Counted from the stretch's first letter, positions 35,315-44,936 are shown. The stretch: 54,109 bases of DNA from Candidatus Omnitrophota bacterium (GCA_903901225.1 CAIUQE010000005.1:1-54109), one strand, 5' to 3'. The notes: generated by a model from the sequence alone, not told the origin. Numbers and translations: made by a program.

Positions 35315-37063
35315 TTATCCCGTGCTCAGCGCCGGCAGCCTGACCTTGAACGACGCGCCGTTCGCCTGCCCCGCGGGCGGGCTCTCGACCAGGATCTCAC
35401 CACCGTATTCCCTGACGATCGAATACGACACGGCCAGTCCCAGCCCCGTGCCGTTCTCCGAGCTTTTCGTGGTAAAAAAAGGATCGAAGAGCCTGGGCAG
35501 GTCTTCTTTGGCCACACCGCAGCCGCTGTCCGTGAACTCCATCTCGACAAAATGCGCCTGGCCCTCGACCACGTGCCGGGCCGCTATCCGCAGGACGCCT
35601 TTGTTCTCCATGGCGTCAAAGGCGTTGTGGATGATATTGAAAACAACCTGCTGAAGCCGGTTGTGGGACACCTTGACCAGGGGCAGGTCTTTTTCAAATT
35701 CTTTTTTCACGACGATATTCCGGCCGCGCATGATCCTCTGGCTGAACGCCAGGACGGTCTCGATCACATTCTCGCACCGCAGCTCTTCGGCGCCCCCTGT
35801 CGACGGCCTTGAAAAGACCAGCAAACCCTTGATGATCGCCACCATCCGTTCCCCGGCATACGCGATCTGCTGCAGGTCGCCGTACTCCTTGTCATGGGGA
35901 TCTTTCTCTTTCAAATTATCCCTGACGATCTCCAGTATCCCGGTCAAAGGATTGTTAAGCTCATGCGCCATGCCGGCGCTGAGCATGCCCAGCGCGGACA
36001 TTTTCTCGGACTGGACCAGCATGTCCTGCGTGCGCTGCAACTCCAGGTACGCCGTTTCGATCTCGGCCATTTTCTGCCGCGCCATCTCAGCGGACGCCTT
36101 TTCAGCCGCCAACTCCGCGGTGTACAGCTCACCTTGTTTGCGCGACCTGGCATCGCGATAAATGCCAAGTATATGGTCCCGGCCCCGCAGGCTGATCCGC
36201 GCCTCGGTCAGGTCGGCGTAGAATACTGTCCCATCACGGCATTTCATGGGAAGATTGAGGATCGGGGCGACACCCCTGTCCGCGTAGTCTCCAGACGGCC
36301 CCAACCCTCCGGGAAGGTCAGACGCCGGATGAAGATCGATAACGGACATCTCCAGGAAATGCGCCTCGGCATACCCCAGCATGCCCAGCATCTGCCGGTT
36401 GACCAGGACGATCCGCCGCGTGCCCAATTCCCACAGCAGCATCCCGTCGCTGGCATTGTTGAACACGGCGCGGAACCTCTCTTCCGAACTTTTCACGACA
36501 TCTTCCAGTTGCCGCTGCTGTGAAATATCGATCACGGCCGCGTGGCCGGCTGCGATCCCCGCGGCATCAACAGAAACCGTTGCGTCGACCCGTACCCAGA
36601 AAGACCGGCCGTCCGAACGCAACAAGCGCAACTCGCACGATCGCGCCGCGCGCGCTCGAAAAAGCTCTTTGAAAAACAAATGGCAGACATCCGTATCTTC
36701 CGGGACCAGGAACGCGGCGAACACCCTCCCGGGCAGTGACACCTTGGTCACCCCCATCAGCCTCGCGAAGGTCAGGTTCCCCTCAAGGATCGTATTTTTT
36801 TCATCAAGGCTCAGATACCCGACGGGCGCCATGTCATAAAGATCAAAATATCGCGCGCGCGCTTTTTCAATTTCCTCCTGCGACCTTTGCAATTCCTCAT
36901 TCTGCAGGCCAAGCTCGATCTGGTGCACCTGCAGCTCGTGCAACAGGTCCCAGGCGGCCTCGACCGACAAAGCGCCCCTGTCCCTCGCCGGCACGTCCCC
37001 CGCGATCGCCTCGGCCCGCGCGCGCAAGGCTTCCGCGTTCTCTGGTCTTTTCTTTTGGCTCAT
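35315..37063 (-). CDS. Cytoplasmic two-PAS sensor histidine kinase
   Basis: 582 residues, no membrane segment. An N-terminal helical module (LHELQVHQIELGLQNEELQRSQ) precedes PAS domains at about 70-180 and 195-310. HisKA has its His in MAHELNNPLTGIL near 364; the ATPase domain has NIIHNAFDAM and NGTGLGLAVSYSI. The start overlaps the stop of the GGDEF regulator (ATGA), so that regulator is a likely partner, but the adjacent receiver at 34893 is also possible. Confidence 0.9.
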   Translation of the reverse strand: MSQKKRPENAEALRARAEAIAGDVPARDRGALSVEAAWDLLHELQVHQIELGLQNEELQRSQEEIEKARARYFDLYDMAPVGYLSLDEKNTILEGNLTFARLMGVTKVSLPGRVFAAFLVPEDTDVCHLFFKELFRARAARSCELRLLRSDGRSFWVRVDATVSVDAAGIAAGHAAVIDISQQRQLEDVVKSSEERFRAVFNNASDGMLLWELGTRRIVLVNRQMLGMLGYAEAHFLEMSVIDLHPASDLPGGLGPSGDYADRGVAPILNLPMKCRDGTVFYADLTEARISLRGRDHILGIYRDARSRKQGELYTAELAAEKASAEMARQKMAEIETAYLELQRTQDMLVQSEKMSALGMLSAGMAHELNNPLTGILEIVRDNLKEKDPHDKEYGDLQQIAYAGERMVAIIKGLLVFSRPSTGGAEELRCENVIETVLAFSQRIMRGRNIVVKKEFEKDLPLVKVSHNRLQQVVFNIIHNAFDAMENKGVLRIAARHVVEGQAHFVEMEFTDSGCGVAKEDLPRLFDPFFTTKSSENGTGLGLAVSYSIVREYGGEILVESPPAGQANGASFKVRLPALSTG

Positions 37064-38397
37064 GGCTGATCCCTTTGTTCCCCCAGCGCCTTCATGGCCA
37101 AAGACACGATCTCGCCACTGGCGAAAGGTTTATATAGATAATGGATCTTCTGCCGGCCAAGCTGTTCCCTTAAACCCGCGGGATGCGCTATCACGATATT
37201 ATCCTTGTCAAATATGCCTGTCATGAAGACGAGCGCCGTATCCGGGCTGATCGTGTTCAATTCCACGCAGGTTTTGATCCCGTCCATGCCGGGCATGACC
37301 TTGTCAATGAAAGCAAGGGCGTATTTCTTCTGCCCCACGGCTTTCAGGGCCTCCGGACCGCTCAACACGCTGTCAACATGATAGCCCACGGCGCACAGCT
37401 CCCGCTTGAATACGATGCCGATGAGCGGCTCATCATCCACGACCAGGATGTTGTCGCCCGTCACGGGCGCCAATTCAGGCGCAGAGACGACTTCTTTGCG
37501 GTCAAAGAACCGGATCCGGTCCCTGCCGGAACTCTTGGCCGCGTACATGGCCGCGTCCGCGTTCTTTAAAAGCTCCTGCAGGGCCTCCCCGTGATCGGGA
37601 TAGACCGCGATGCCGATGGACGCCGTGATACCGGGCGTGTCACTGACGATATAACGTGGTTCACCGACCTGCTTGCGGATGCGCTCCGCGGTTTCTTCCG
37701 CGTTCTGCCAGCTTTCCAGGTCACTCAGGAAAACAAGGAACTCGTCGCCGCCAAAGCGCGCGGCGATATCCGTTTCGCGGATGCTTTTGCCCAGGCGCGC
37801 GGCCTTGTCTTTCAAAACCTCATCCCCCGCCGCGTGCCCCAGCGCGTCATTCACTTTCTTGAAATGATCAAGATCAATGAAAAGCACCGCGCATTTCTTC
37901 CCGAGCCGTTTCATATGCGCGATCCCCCTGTTACCGATCTCGAAAAAAAGCGTGCGGTTCGCCAGCTGGGTGAGAGGATCGTAATGCGCCAGGGCCATGA
38001 TCTTGCGTTCCTGATGCATCCGCTCGACGGCATAGCATGCCGCGCGCGTGAGCATATCCCCGCGGATCTCGCCCTTGATCAGGTAATCCTGAGCCCCTTC
38101 CCGCACCGCGGCCAGCGCTACGTTCCGATCACTGAGGCAGGTCAGGACAATGATCGGCAGGCGCGGCGCGGCCTGCCGCAAGACACGGAACGTGTCAAGG
38201 CCCTGGCTGTCGGGCAATCCGAGATCGGTGATGACCAGGTCCGTCATGTTCTGCGCGAGCCGCTCAATGGCCAAAGCAAGCCGCGGCACGGAGCTAGCTT
38301 CAAATTGCACGGGCCCTGGCTCCGCCAACGCGGCGCGGATCAGGTCAATATCTCCCGGGTTATCTTCAACGATCAGAACACGGAGTTGCCCGTTCAT
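37060..38397 (-). CDS. Receiver-GGDEF-receiver diguanylate cyclase
   Basis: 445 residues from ATG 38395-38397. Receiver 1 (IVEDNPGDIDLI, Asp in LVITDLGLPDSQG) covers about 1-120, GGDEF about 145-305 with intact ARFGGDEFLVF near 214, and receiver 2 about 320-440 (VVDDEPLIGIVF, Asp in AFIDKVMPGMDG). RETD five residues before GGDEF is a complete inhibitory I-site, so it probably makes c-di-GMP with product feedback. Two receivers allow input from two kinases. It overlaps neighbours on both sides. Confidence 0.92.
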   Translation of the reverse strand: MNGQLRVLIVEDNPGDIDLIRAALAEPGPVQFEASSVPRLALAIERLAQNMTDLVITDLGLPDSQGLDTFRVLRQAAPRLPIIVLTCLSDRNVALAAVREGAQDYLIKGEIRGDMLTRAACYAVERMHQERKIMALAHYDPLTQLANRTLFFEIGNRGIAHMKRLGKKCAVLFIDLDHFKKVNDALGHAAGDEVLKDKAARLGKSIRETDIAARFGGDEFLVFLSDLESWQNAEETAERIRKQVGEPRYIVSDTPGITASIGIAVYPDHGEALQELLKNADAAMYAAKSSGRDRIRFFDRKEVVSAPELAPVTGDNILVVDDEPLIGIVFKRELCAVGYHVDSVLSGPEALKAVGQKKYALAFIDKVMPGMDGIKTCVELNTISPDTALVFMTGIFDKDNIVIAHPAGLREQLGRQKIHYLYKPFASGEIVSLAMKALGEQRDQP

Positions 38398-38849
38398 GGT
38401 ATGGCTCCTTCCGGCGGCCTGCCGCACAACGCCGCCTCGATCGCCGCAATGACGCGCGGAAATTGGTCTGGGCCCGCCGGTTTCGTGACATACGAATAAG
38501 CGCTCGAAATATAACTTCTGATCATATCCTCGCCGGAGCGCGAGACCGTCAGGATGATCACCGGTATCTGCTTCAAGGCAACGTCGGCCTTGATCTCATC
38601 AAGGACATCACGACCGCTTTTTTTGGGCAAAGTCAGGTCCAGCAGGATCACGTCAGGGCGCGGCGCCCGGGCGAACTCACCCTCGCGGCGCAAAAACAGC
38701 ATCGCCGCCGTACCATCCCCGACGACATTCAACGAGTAACGCATCCCGCTCTGCTCCAAAGCTTCCCGGGTCAGGTCCACGTCGCCCGGATTATCTTCCA
38801 CCAGGAGGAGCCCGACAGGCTTGTCTGATCCTGTTTTGATAATCATCAT
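38394..38849 (-). CDS. Rcp1-like single-domain response regulator
   Basis: About 151 residues if started at 38849, just after AAAGGAGG; an ATG at 38864 is an alternative. LLVEDNPGDVDLTREAL, acceptor Asp in VILLDLTLPKKSGRDVL and Lys in VTKPAGPDQFPRVI are typical of the Rcp1-like family, which pairs with PAS or phytochrome-type kinases. No output domain. It overlaps the GGDEF gene (ATGA). Confidence 0.88.
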   Translation of the reverse strand: MMIIKTGSDKPVGLLLVEDNPGDVDLTREALEQSGMRYSLNVVGDGTAAMLFLRREGEFARAPRPDVILLDLTLPKKSGRDVLDEIKADVALKQIPVIILTVSRSGEDMIRSYISSAYSYVTKPAGPDQFPRVIAAIEAALCGRPPEGAIP

Positions 38850-38871
38850 CGCCTCCTTTGCCATGTCCTGT

Positions 38872-39336
38872 TCATAGATCTTGCGCTCCTTTGGGCGGCA
38901 ATACGACAACACCCAGCCAGAAATCTTCGATCGCTTTTATCACGCGCCGGAACTGGTGCAGGTCAACGGGCTTGGTGATATAGCAGTTGGCGTGCAGGTT
39001 ATAACTGTTAAGGATATCTTCTTCGGCGCATGAGATCGTCAGCACCAGCACGGGGATACGCCGCAACACGGGGTCGGCCTTGATCTCGGCAAGCACTTCG
39101 CGGCCGTTCTTGCGCGGCAGGTTCAGATCCAGCATGATGAGGTCGGGCGCCGGCGCGCCCGCGTGTTTCCCGCGGCGGAAAAGAAAATCGGTCGCGTCCT
39201 CGCCGTCAACGGCCACGTGCAGCGCGCAGGGCATCTTGCTGTTCTCAAACGCGTCCCGCGCCAGGTCCGCGTCACCGGGATTGTCCTCCACCAACAGGAT
39301 ATCGACGGGTTTTCCTAATCTTGTAAGGCTCATCAT
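38872..39336 (-). CDS. Rcp1-like single-domain response regulator
   Basis: 154 residues from ATG at 39336 (GGAGG six bases upstream; upstream extension rejected). LLVEDNPGDADLARDAF, Asp in LIMLDLNLPRKNGREVL and Lys in ITKPVDLHQFRRVI. Paralogue of the next gene. The start overlaps the stop of the kinase at 39333, its likely partner. Confidence 0.9.
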   Translation of the reverse strand: MMSLTRLGKPVDILLVEDNPGDADLARDAFENSKMPCALHVAVDGEDATDFLFRRGKHAGAPAPDLIMLDLNLPRKNGREVLAEIKADPVLRRIPVLVLTISCAEEDILNSYNLHANCYITKPVDLHQFRRVIKAIEDFWLGVVVLPPKGAQDL

Positions 39337-40862
39337 AACGCGCCTCCTTTGGCCTGTTTCGGGACTGTGAATATGAATGCCGTACCCTGGCCCGGTTCGG
39401 ACTCGAACCATATTTTGCCGCCATTATGTTCCACGATCCGCTTGCACACCGCCAACCCTATCCCGGTGCCGGGATATTCCTGGCGGGTATGCAGGCGCTG
39501 GAAGATCACAAAGATCCGCTCCGCGTACTGGCGCTCGATCCCGATGCCGTTATCCTTGACGGAAAAGACCCACTCGCCACCCCCGTCCCGGACGGACACG
39601 TGGACGCGCGGGGCCTCTTTACCCCTGAACTTAAGGGCATTGCCAACAAGATTCTGGAACAGCTGCACAAGCTGGGAAGCGTCAAAGAACACCGTCGGGA
39701 GCGCGTCATGCGTGACGGACGCCGCGTTCTTTTCGATCACCACGACAAGGTTGCGCAACGCCTCCCCAAGCGCGATATTGGCGTCCAACAATGCCACCGG
39801 CTTCGCGTTCGCGGTGACGCGCGAATAAGTCAAAAGGTCATTAACGTACTGCTGCATGCGCACCGCCCCGTCCACCGCGTAATCGATATACTTCTGGGCC
39901 TTCTCATCCAGCTGGCCCTTGTAGCGGTCCGCCAGAAGTTGTGTGTAACTGGCGATCATCCGCAGTGGCTCCTGAAGATCGTGCGACGTGACCGAAACGA
40001 ACACCTGCAGTTCCTTGTTCATCCGGTCAACCTCTCCCATGGCGTGGCGCAAATTATCCTCCGTCTGCTTGCGCGCGGTGATGTCCGTCTGGATGCCCGT
40101 CATCACCAGCGGCTTGCCGTCATGCCACTCGACCACCTTGCCGCGGTCGTGCACCCATACCCAGGTACCGTTCTTGTGGCGCATGCGATACTCGCAATCG
40201 TAATAATCCAGGGTCCCCTGAAAATGCTTATGCAGGAGCTCCTCGGTATTCTTCATGTCATCCGGGTGCGCGAAGTCCAGCCAGGTCTGCACGCTGACTG
40301 GCGCGAGTTCGGCCAGCGTGTGGCCAAGGATCCCGGCCCAGCGTTCATTGAAAACGGTCTCTCCCGTCAGCACATTCCACCGCCACGTCCCCACCTTTGT
40401 GGCCTCAATGATATTGACCAGGATCCTGTGATGTTCTATCAGCTGCCACACCATCTTCTTGCGTTCGGTGATATCAAAAATGATCGTGTGCAACACCTGA
40501 CGCCCTTTGAACGGGATGCGGCTGGCCGCCAGGTCCACATCCCGCAGGGAACCATCCGCCAGGCGGTGCTGGAACTGGAACTGCCGGCCTTTCTCCTGCG
40601 CCACCGAAAGCATGGCCTGGTGGATCTCACCCGGCGACAACACGCAAATGTCCGCGAAACGCATGGCCAGCAGCCGTTCGCGCGGGTAACCGTAAAACAC
40701 GATCGCGGCATCATTCGCTTCGATGATCATGCCGCTGTCGATCTCGACCAGCATCATCACCGCCGAACTCCCGGCAAATTGAGCGCGGTAAGATTCATCA
40801 TTGACGCGCCGATCCTGGCTCAACGCCCTCAACTCTTCCACTTTGACCTGCTCCATAAACAC
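39333..40862 (-). CDS. Two-PAS sensor histidine kinase, phytochrome-kinase-like
   Basis: 509 residues, soluble. PAS about 25-140 and 150-265, HisKA with His in TSHDLQEPLRMIASYTQLL near 291, and an ATPase domain with NLVGNALKF, DNGIGIERQYAERIF and GTGIGLAVCKRIVEHNGG. The HDLQEPLR and YAERIFVIFQRLH motifs are typical of kinases that work with Rcp1-like receivers, two of which follow. First gene of the sensory run, 38 bp after the pilus cluster. Strong GGAGGGG start. Confidence 0.9.
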   Translation of the reverse strand: MFMEQVKVEELRALSQDRRVNDESYRAQFAGSSAVMMLVEIDSGMIIEANDAAIVFYGYPRERLLAMRFADICVLSPGEIHQAMLSVAQEKGRQFQFQHRLADGSLRDVDLAASRIPFKGRQVLHTIIFDITERKKMVWQLIEHHRILVNIIEATKVGTWRWNVLTGETVFNERWAGILGHTLAELAPVSVQTWLDFAHPDDMKNTEELLHKHFQGTLDYYDCEYRMRHKNGTWVWVHDRGKVVEWHDGKPLVMTGIQTDITARKQTEDNLRHAMGEVDRMNKELQVFVSVTSHDLQEPLRMIASYTQLLADRYKGQLDEKAQKYIDYAVDGAVRMQQYVNDLLTYSRVTANAKPVALLDANIALGEALRNLVVVIEKNAASVTHDALPTVFFDASQLVQLFQNLVGNALKFRGKEAPRVHVSVRDGGGEWVFSVKDNGIGIERQYAERIFVIFQRLHTRQEYPGTGIGLAVCKRIVEHNGGKIWFESEPGQGTAFIFTVPKQAKGGAL

Positions 40863-40900
40863 CCCTCCGCTCTCCAGCCATCCCGGGAAAATACCCCGTG

Positions 40901-41380
40901 TCAGGGTTGCAGTTTCAAAATGACCTGCCGGCCACCCCCAGCATCCGAAAGTTCAACTTCCCGCGCGGAAATGCTTCTGACGATCATATCCTCGACCGTT
41001 TCATTCAATTTTAATATCTTCCCGTTGATGACCGCCATGGACCCGGCCCCCGCGTTGACGATCCCCTCGAGCGTATACGTCCCCGGAGGATAGCGGACCG
41101 CCGCCGGGCGAGCCATATCCACGGCCTTGGCCTCCGGGACCGGGGATGCCGCGGCTGTTCGCCGCGCGGCCTCAGCCCTCGCCAGGGCCGCCTTCCTGTC
41201 CTCGGTCGCGATCTGAGCGCGAAAGATATTCCAGCCCACCAGCCCCAGAAAAATAATCCCGAGAACAATTACGGCGCCCCTTATCCAGGGTCCACCCGCA
41301 TCCCGGCTTCCACCGGCCGCGCGCGCCTCGGGCCTGCGCGCCGATTCCGCTCTCTTTAACGCGTCATACATGGTGCTCAT
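40901..41380 (-). CDS. GspB/MshN-like pilus assembly protein
   Basis: 159 residues. The start MSTMYDALKRAE matches the N-terminal signature of the GspB/MshN family. One membrane segment at about 34-52, an Ala-rich linker, then a C-terminal beta domain (YTLEGIVNAGAGSMAVINGKILKLNETV..VELSDAGG) like GspB/PilP inner-membrane proteins that contact a secretin. The start overlaps the AAA ATPase stop (ATGA). Confidence 0.75.
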   Translation of the reverse strand: MSTMYDALKRAESARRPEARAAGGSRDAGGPWIRGAVIVLGIIFLGLVGWNIFRAQIATEDRKAALARAEAARRTAAASPVPEAKAVDMARPAAVRYPPGTYTLEGIVNAGAGSMAVINGKILKLNETVEDMIVRSISAREVELSDAGGGRQVILKLQP

Positions 41381-42174
41381 ATGATTTCCTTTATGGCTTC
41401 TTTCAGAAGGACTTCATCCCAACGGGACTGCCCCTTCACGTATCCGATCAAAAGCGCCCGGTCGCAGAGCATGTTGATGAGCCGCGGCACACCGCGCGAA
41501 AACCCGTAGATGATCTCACGGCAATCCCTTCTGACGTCAAAATCAGGCTTGCCCGCGTGGCCCAGGCGCGCACTCAAATAGCCATCCACCTCCTGCTCCG
41601 ATAACGGTGCCAGGTTGCATTTCACAAAGACCCTCTGGCGGATCTGGCGCAGTTCATGCCGGGCCAGCTTCTGTGTCAGCTCCGGCTGCCCCACCAGGAC
41701 CAGCTGTAAAAGTTTTTGCGAACCGGCTTCGAGGTTGGACAACAACCGCACCTGCTCAAGCTGGCGGACGCTCAGGTGCTGGGCCTCATCAATGATCAAA
41801 ACCCCGTTGCCCCCGGCGGCGTGCAGATCGATCAGAAACCTGTCAAGCGCCTTGACCAGGTCACGCCGGCTCTTTTTCTCCGTCGGTATCCCGAAATCAT
41901 CGAGAATAGCCTGCAGGAGCTGGCTGTCATTGAAATACGGGTTGAGGATGAGCGAGACTTTTACGGAAGGATCCAGGTATTCAATGACCTTCTGGCACAG
42001 CGTGGTCTTGCCCGTCCCCACTTCGCCGGTGAGCAGGATGACCCCCTTGCGCTGGGCAATGCCATACTTTATGGCCGCAAAAGCCTCCCGGTGCGAGGCG
42101 CTGTCAAAAAAGAAATGCGGCTCGCTGGTGGGACTGAAAGGCACCTTGTTGAATCCGTAAAACTGGCAATACAT
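41377..42174 (-). CDS. ExeA/MshM-like AAA ATPase
   Basis: 265 residues. FNKVPFSPTSEPHFFF is the usual N-terminal motif, Walker A LTGEVGTGKTTLC near 50, Walker B NGVLIIDEAQHLS near 130, and a sensor region in GFSRGVPRLINMLCDRALL. ExeA-type ATPases help place or assemble the secretin. Unlike ExeA it has no C-terminal peptidoglycan-binding domain, as in MshM. It follows the secretin by eight bases. Confidence 0.9.
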   Translation of the reverse strand: MYCQFYGFNKVPFSPTSEPHFFFDSASHREAFAAIKYGIAQRKGVILLTGEVGTGKTTLCQKVIEYLDPSVKVSLILNPYFNDSQLLQAILDDFGIPTEKKSRRDLVKALDRFLIDLHAAGGNGVLIIDEAQHLSVRQLEQVRLLSNLEAGSQKLLQLVLVGQPELTQKLARHELRQIRQRVFVKCNLAPLSEQEVDGYLSARLGHAGKPDFDVRRDCREIIYGFSRGVPRLINMLCDRALLIGYVKGQSRWDEVLLKEAIKEII

Positions 42175-42182
42175 TCTTCCCC

Positions 42183-43646
42183 CTACGGCTTGGTGAAATT
42201 TCTCTCCACACTGACCGTGTCCATGATCCCCGGTGACACCTGCTCTTCCGGCGTCATGATATGCGCCGTAATGAAGATCACCAGCTCGATCTTTTCCGTG
42301 GTCTTGACATTGCGCCGGAACAAGGCGCCCAGCAGCGGTATCTTCGAGAGGACCGGCACGCCGATAACCTGCGCGCTCTCAACATCCTTTAATAACCCGC
42401 CCATCATGACCGTCCCGTTATCGGGAATGATCAACTGGGTCTGGGCTTCGCGCGTGGAAATGATCGGATACTGCACCAGCGTCGTCCCGCTCTGGTCGAT
42501 GACCTTGGCCGTCGTCGAATAGGAGGAGACCGCCGGATGGACGATCAGGTTGATGTAGTTCTCCTTTTCACCCCAGATCTGCGGGACCACGTTGAGCTGG
42601 ATGCCGATATCCTTGTACTCCTGCAACGATCCGCCCACGATATTGTTCGTCGTCGAGCTCACTTCCGTCTGGATGATCGGGTACTTGGTCCCGATGAGGA
42701 TCGTCGCCTCCTGGTTGTTCAAGGTCATCAGGATCGGCGCGGAAAGCATATTGGATTTTGAGTTCTCCTCCAGCGCGTGCAGGACGACCTCGAACTGGGC
42801 CCCGGTCAGGTGCTGGAACATGAACTGCATCCCGCCGTTGTTCGACGTGAGCGACGTTGTCTGCGACAGGAACATCGACGGCGTCGGCGCAAGGGAATGG
42901 ATGGCGAACTGGGTATTGCCGGAGCCTGAAACAGCCTGCAGGGGTGACGTTTCAGCACCCGTCTTGCCCGTGCCCCAATCCACGCCCAGGTCCTTGAGCA
43001 GGTTATGGCTCACTTCCAGGATCCTGGTCTTGATCATGATCTGTTTGGGCATCACATCCAGCTGGTCCAGAAGCGCGGCGATCTGCTCGATCCTGTCCGC
43101 GGTATCGGAGACCACCAGGATCTTGGTCCTCTTGAGCTTGTTCTCCTCCGCTATCGCCTTCTTTCCGGCCTCGGTGCCGAACCCCCAGCCGGACTGGCCC
43201 GTGGTCTCCAGCACCGCTGTTTTTCCGGCGGGCGAAAGGATGGGCATGATCGCCTTCTTCGCGTCATTCCCGTCGAGAAATTTAAGCGAGAAAACCCTGG
43301 TCCTGATCTCGGTACCGGCCGTGCTGCCGCCAGGGCCAATAGGCCGGATAAGGATCACGTTCTTCTGGCGCGACGACTCGAGGTTGTAGCTCTTGAGGAG
43401 CACATTGAGCGCCGTTTCCCAGTCAACCTGCGCCAGGTCGACCGTAACCGTCCCCTGCACGTCAGCGGAAGGAACAATATTTATATCCGCAACGTCCGCG
43501 GACGCCAGTTGCGCGATGGCCGCGAGCACGATCCTGATATCCGTGTCCTTGAACGCGAAACTCTGCACCGGCGCCGCACCAGCCGGCCCCGGCATTGCCG
43601 TCACGAGCAGGACGCCCCACATGAGGATCTTTAGCGTGGCTTTCAT
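42183..43646 (-). CDS. mshL: Pilus secretin, MshL/PilQ-like
   Basis: 487 residues from ATG 43644-43646 (AAGGAGG upstream; upstream frame rejected). Signal peptide 1-24 (AGA before APV). A short TonB/secretin N-terminal domain follows (FKDTDIRIVLAAIAQLA..VTVDLAQVDWETALNVLL), then an N1-like domain and the secretin core (IMIKTRILEVSHNLLKDLGVDWG to NGTVMMGGLLKDVES and LLGALFRR). It forms the outer-membrane pore for the pilus. The gene order around it matches mshL. Confidence 0.92.
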   Translation of the reverse strand: MKATLKILMWGVLLVTAMPGPAGAAPVQSFAFKDTDIRIVLAAIAQLASADVADINIVPSADVQGTVTVDLAQVDWETALNVLLKSYNLESSRQKNVILIRPIGPGGSTAGTEIRTRVFSLKFLDGNDAKKAIMPILSPAGKTAVLETTGQSGWGFGTEAGKKAIAEENKLKRTKILVVSDTADRIEQIAALLDQLDVMPKQIMIKTRILEVSHNLLKDLGVDWGTGKTGAETSPLQAVSGSGNTQFAIHSLAPTPSMFLSQTTSLTSNNGGMQFMFQHLTGAQFEVVLHALEENSKSNMLSAPILMTLNNQEATILIGTKYPIIQTEVSSTTNNIVGGSLQEYKDIGIQLNVVPQIWGEKENYINLIVHPAVSSYSTTAKVIDQSGTTLVQYPIISTREAQTQLIIPDNGTVMMGGLLKDVESAQVIGVPVLSKIPLLGALFRRNVKTTEKIELVIFITAHIMTPEEQVSPGIMDTVSVERNFTKP

Positions 43647-43669
43647 GGCCCCGTCCTCCTTGTTAATGA

Positions 43670-44053
43670 TCATTTCTCCAACCGTAGCTGCACGCATTGC
43701 GCGAGTTCCGTTCTCAAGCATAGTGTGACAACCCGCCTCTCTATCTGAACGACAACCTTGTCCCCCACACCGTCCCCGGCCATCATCCTGCGGCCGTTGA
43801 TGACCGCGAAAGATCGGTTACCGTCAATAACGATCCCGCTCACGTGATCGCCGCGCACGGGAGCCTGGACGACAGGAATGTCCGATGACAGCATGGCGGC
43901 GGCCTGAGGCGGCAGGGCAGGCCTGACGGCCACCCGCGCGCCTTGCCCTTTGAAAAAAAGAAGGCCGCACGCGATCATGGCTCCCGCCAGGAGCATGACT
44001 TTCCGGCTTAATTCCCTGTCCTTGCTGATCGTGTATAAAAGTCTATGCCGCAT
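43670..44053 (-). CDS. Small MshK-like pilus protein
   Basis: 127 residues. One membrane segment near 18-35 (VMLLAGAMIACGLLFF), a Pro/Ala linker, and a small beta domain (VSGIVIDGNRSFAVINGRRMMAGDGVGDKVVVQIERRVVTL) like PilP/GspC/MshK domains. It lies just before the secretin gene, where mshK sits in MSHA clusters. The name rests on position and layout, not strong sequence similarity. Confidence 0.65.
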   Translation of the reverse strand: MRHRLLYTISKDRELSRKVMLLAGAMIACGLLFFKGQGARVAVRPALPPQAAAMLSSDIPVVQAPVRGDHVSGIVIDGNRSFAVINGRRMMAGDGVGDKVVVQIERRVVTLCLRTELAQCVQLRLEK

Positions 44054-44075
44054 AAATCCACCCGTCTGAAAACAC

Positions 44076-44936
44076 TTATTTAAGGCCGCTCACGGCTTCC
44101 CATAACGCCACCGCAAGCAACAGCACCAGCCCCCACGTGAGCCCGGCCGACAAAGCCGAACGCTCGGCCATGCTCAGGGCGTATTTCTTGAAATGGTTCG
44201 GCGCGACGAACACGCGCGCGGGTCCCTCGACGGCAGCCTCCGCGCTGTTGCCCGATGTTACGATCGCCGCTTTTAACCTCTTGACCAGGTCTTCTTTCCC
44301 TTCCATCTGACCCGTGCAAATGACATCCTCGACCTGTTTTCGCGCGCTGTGGCTGCAACAATACCGGATCGTGTCCATCAGCCATCGCTCGATCTCGGCA
44401 TCATCCGCGGCATCATGCATGCGGCGAAAAAATACCGGTTCGCCTCCCAGGAAAACCGCCGTAAGGACATCCCCCGGCCTCAGAAAATTCACCAGGCAAT
44501 AATCCTGACGCTTCGCGGTTACATTCTTGAGATGGTCCTCGACCATGCCCGCTTCCGCCGAGATCAACGCTACCGGCACCAGGGCGCTATCCTTGAAGGC
44601 CGCCAGATGATCCTCCAGTTCCACCCGCGGGATGGCGGAATAAATTCCCCGGACATGCCGCCCCCGCGCGCTCAGCAACTGCCAGGCGATCTCGATATCA
44701 TCCGGGTTCATGGACAAAGCCTGCGCCGCCTCCAACCGCAGCACCTCCAGCAATTCCGGCAAAGGCACGTTCAAATGCTCGAAATGCCGCGTGACCATCA
44801 TGGGCCCAAAGACCCGCACGACAGCGAAGCGCGCGCCCCCCGCTTTGGAAGCCGCGGCCATGCGTCCGCGCAATTCACCCGGCGAGAGGACGTCGAACGA
44901 CTGGACGATGCTTTTTCCCGCTTTATCCTGTCTCAT
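44076..44936 (-). CDS. PilM/GspL/MshI-like pilus assembly protein
   Basis: 286 residues from ATG 44934-44936, which overlaps the previous stop (ATGA); a TTG at 44948 is less likely. The cytoplasmic body resembles a diverged actin-like PilM/GspL fold (LPELLEVLRLEAAQALSMNPDDIEIAWQLL..VPVALISAEAGMVEDHL). A single membrane segment is at the C-terminus (TWGLVLLLAVALWEAV). The first actin motif is not obvious. Position before the MshK-like gene supports MshI. Confidence 0.65.
   Translation of the reverse strand: MRQDKAGKSIVQSFDVLSPGELRGRMAAASKAGGARFAVVRVFGPMMVTRHFEHLNVPLPELLEVLRLEAAQALSMNPDDIEIAWQLLSARGRHVRGIYSAIPRVELEDHLAAFKDSALVPVALISAEAGMVEDHLKNVTAKRQDYCLVNFLRPGDVLTAVFLGGEPVFFRRMHDAADDAEIERWLMDTIRYCCSHSARKQVEDVICTGQMEGKEDLVKRLKAAIVTSGNSAEAAVEGPARVFVAPNHFKKYALSMAERSALSAGLTWGLVLLLAVALWEAVSGLK

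Noticed and set aside
39426..41093. 555-residue open frame antisense to the sensory kinase and the GspB-like gene
   Set aside because: It crosses two real genes on the other strand and is His/Arg/Gln-rich, typical of GC-rich antisense frames.
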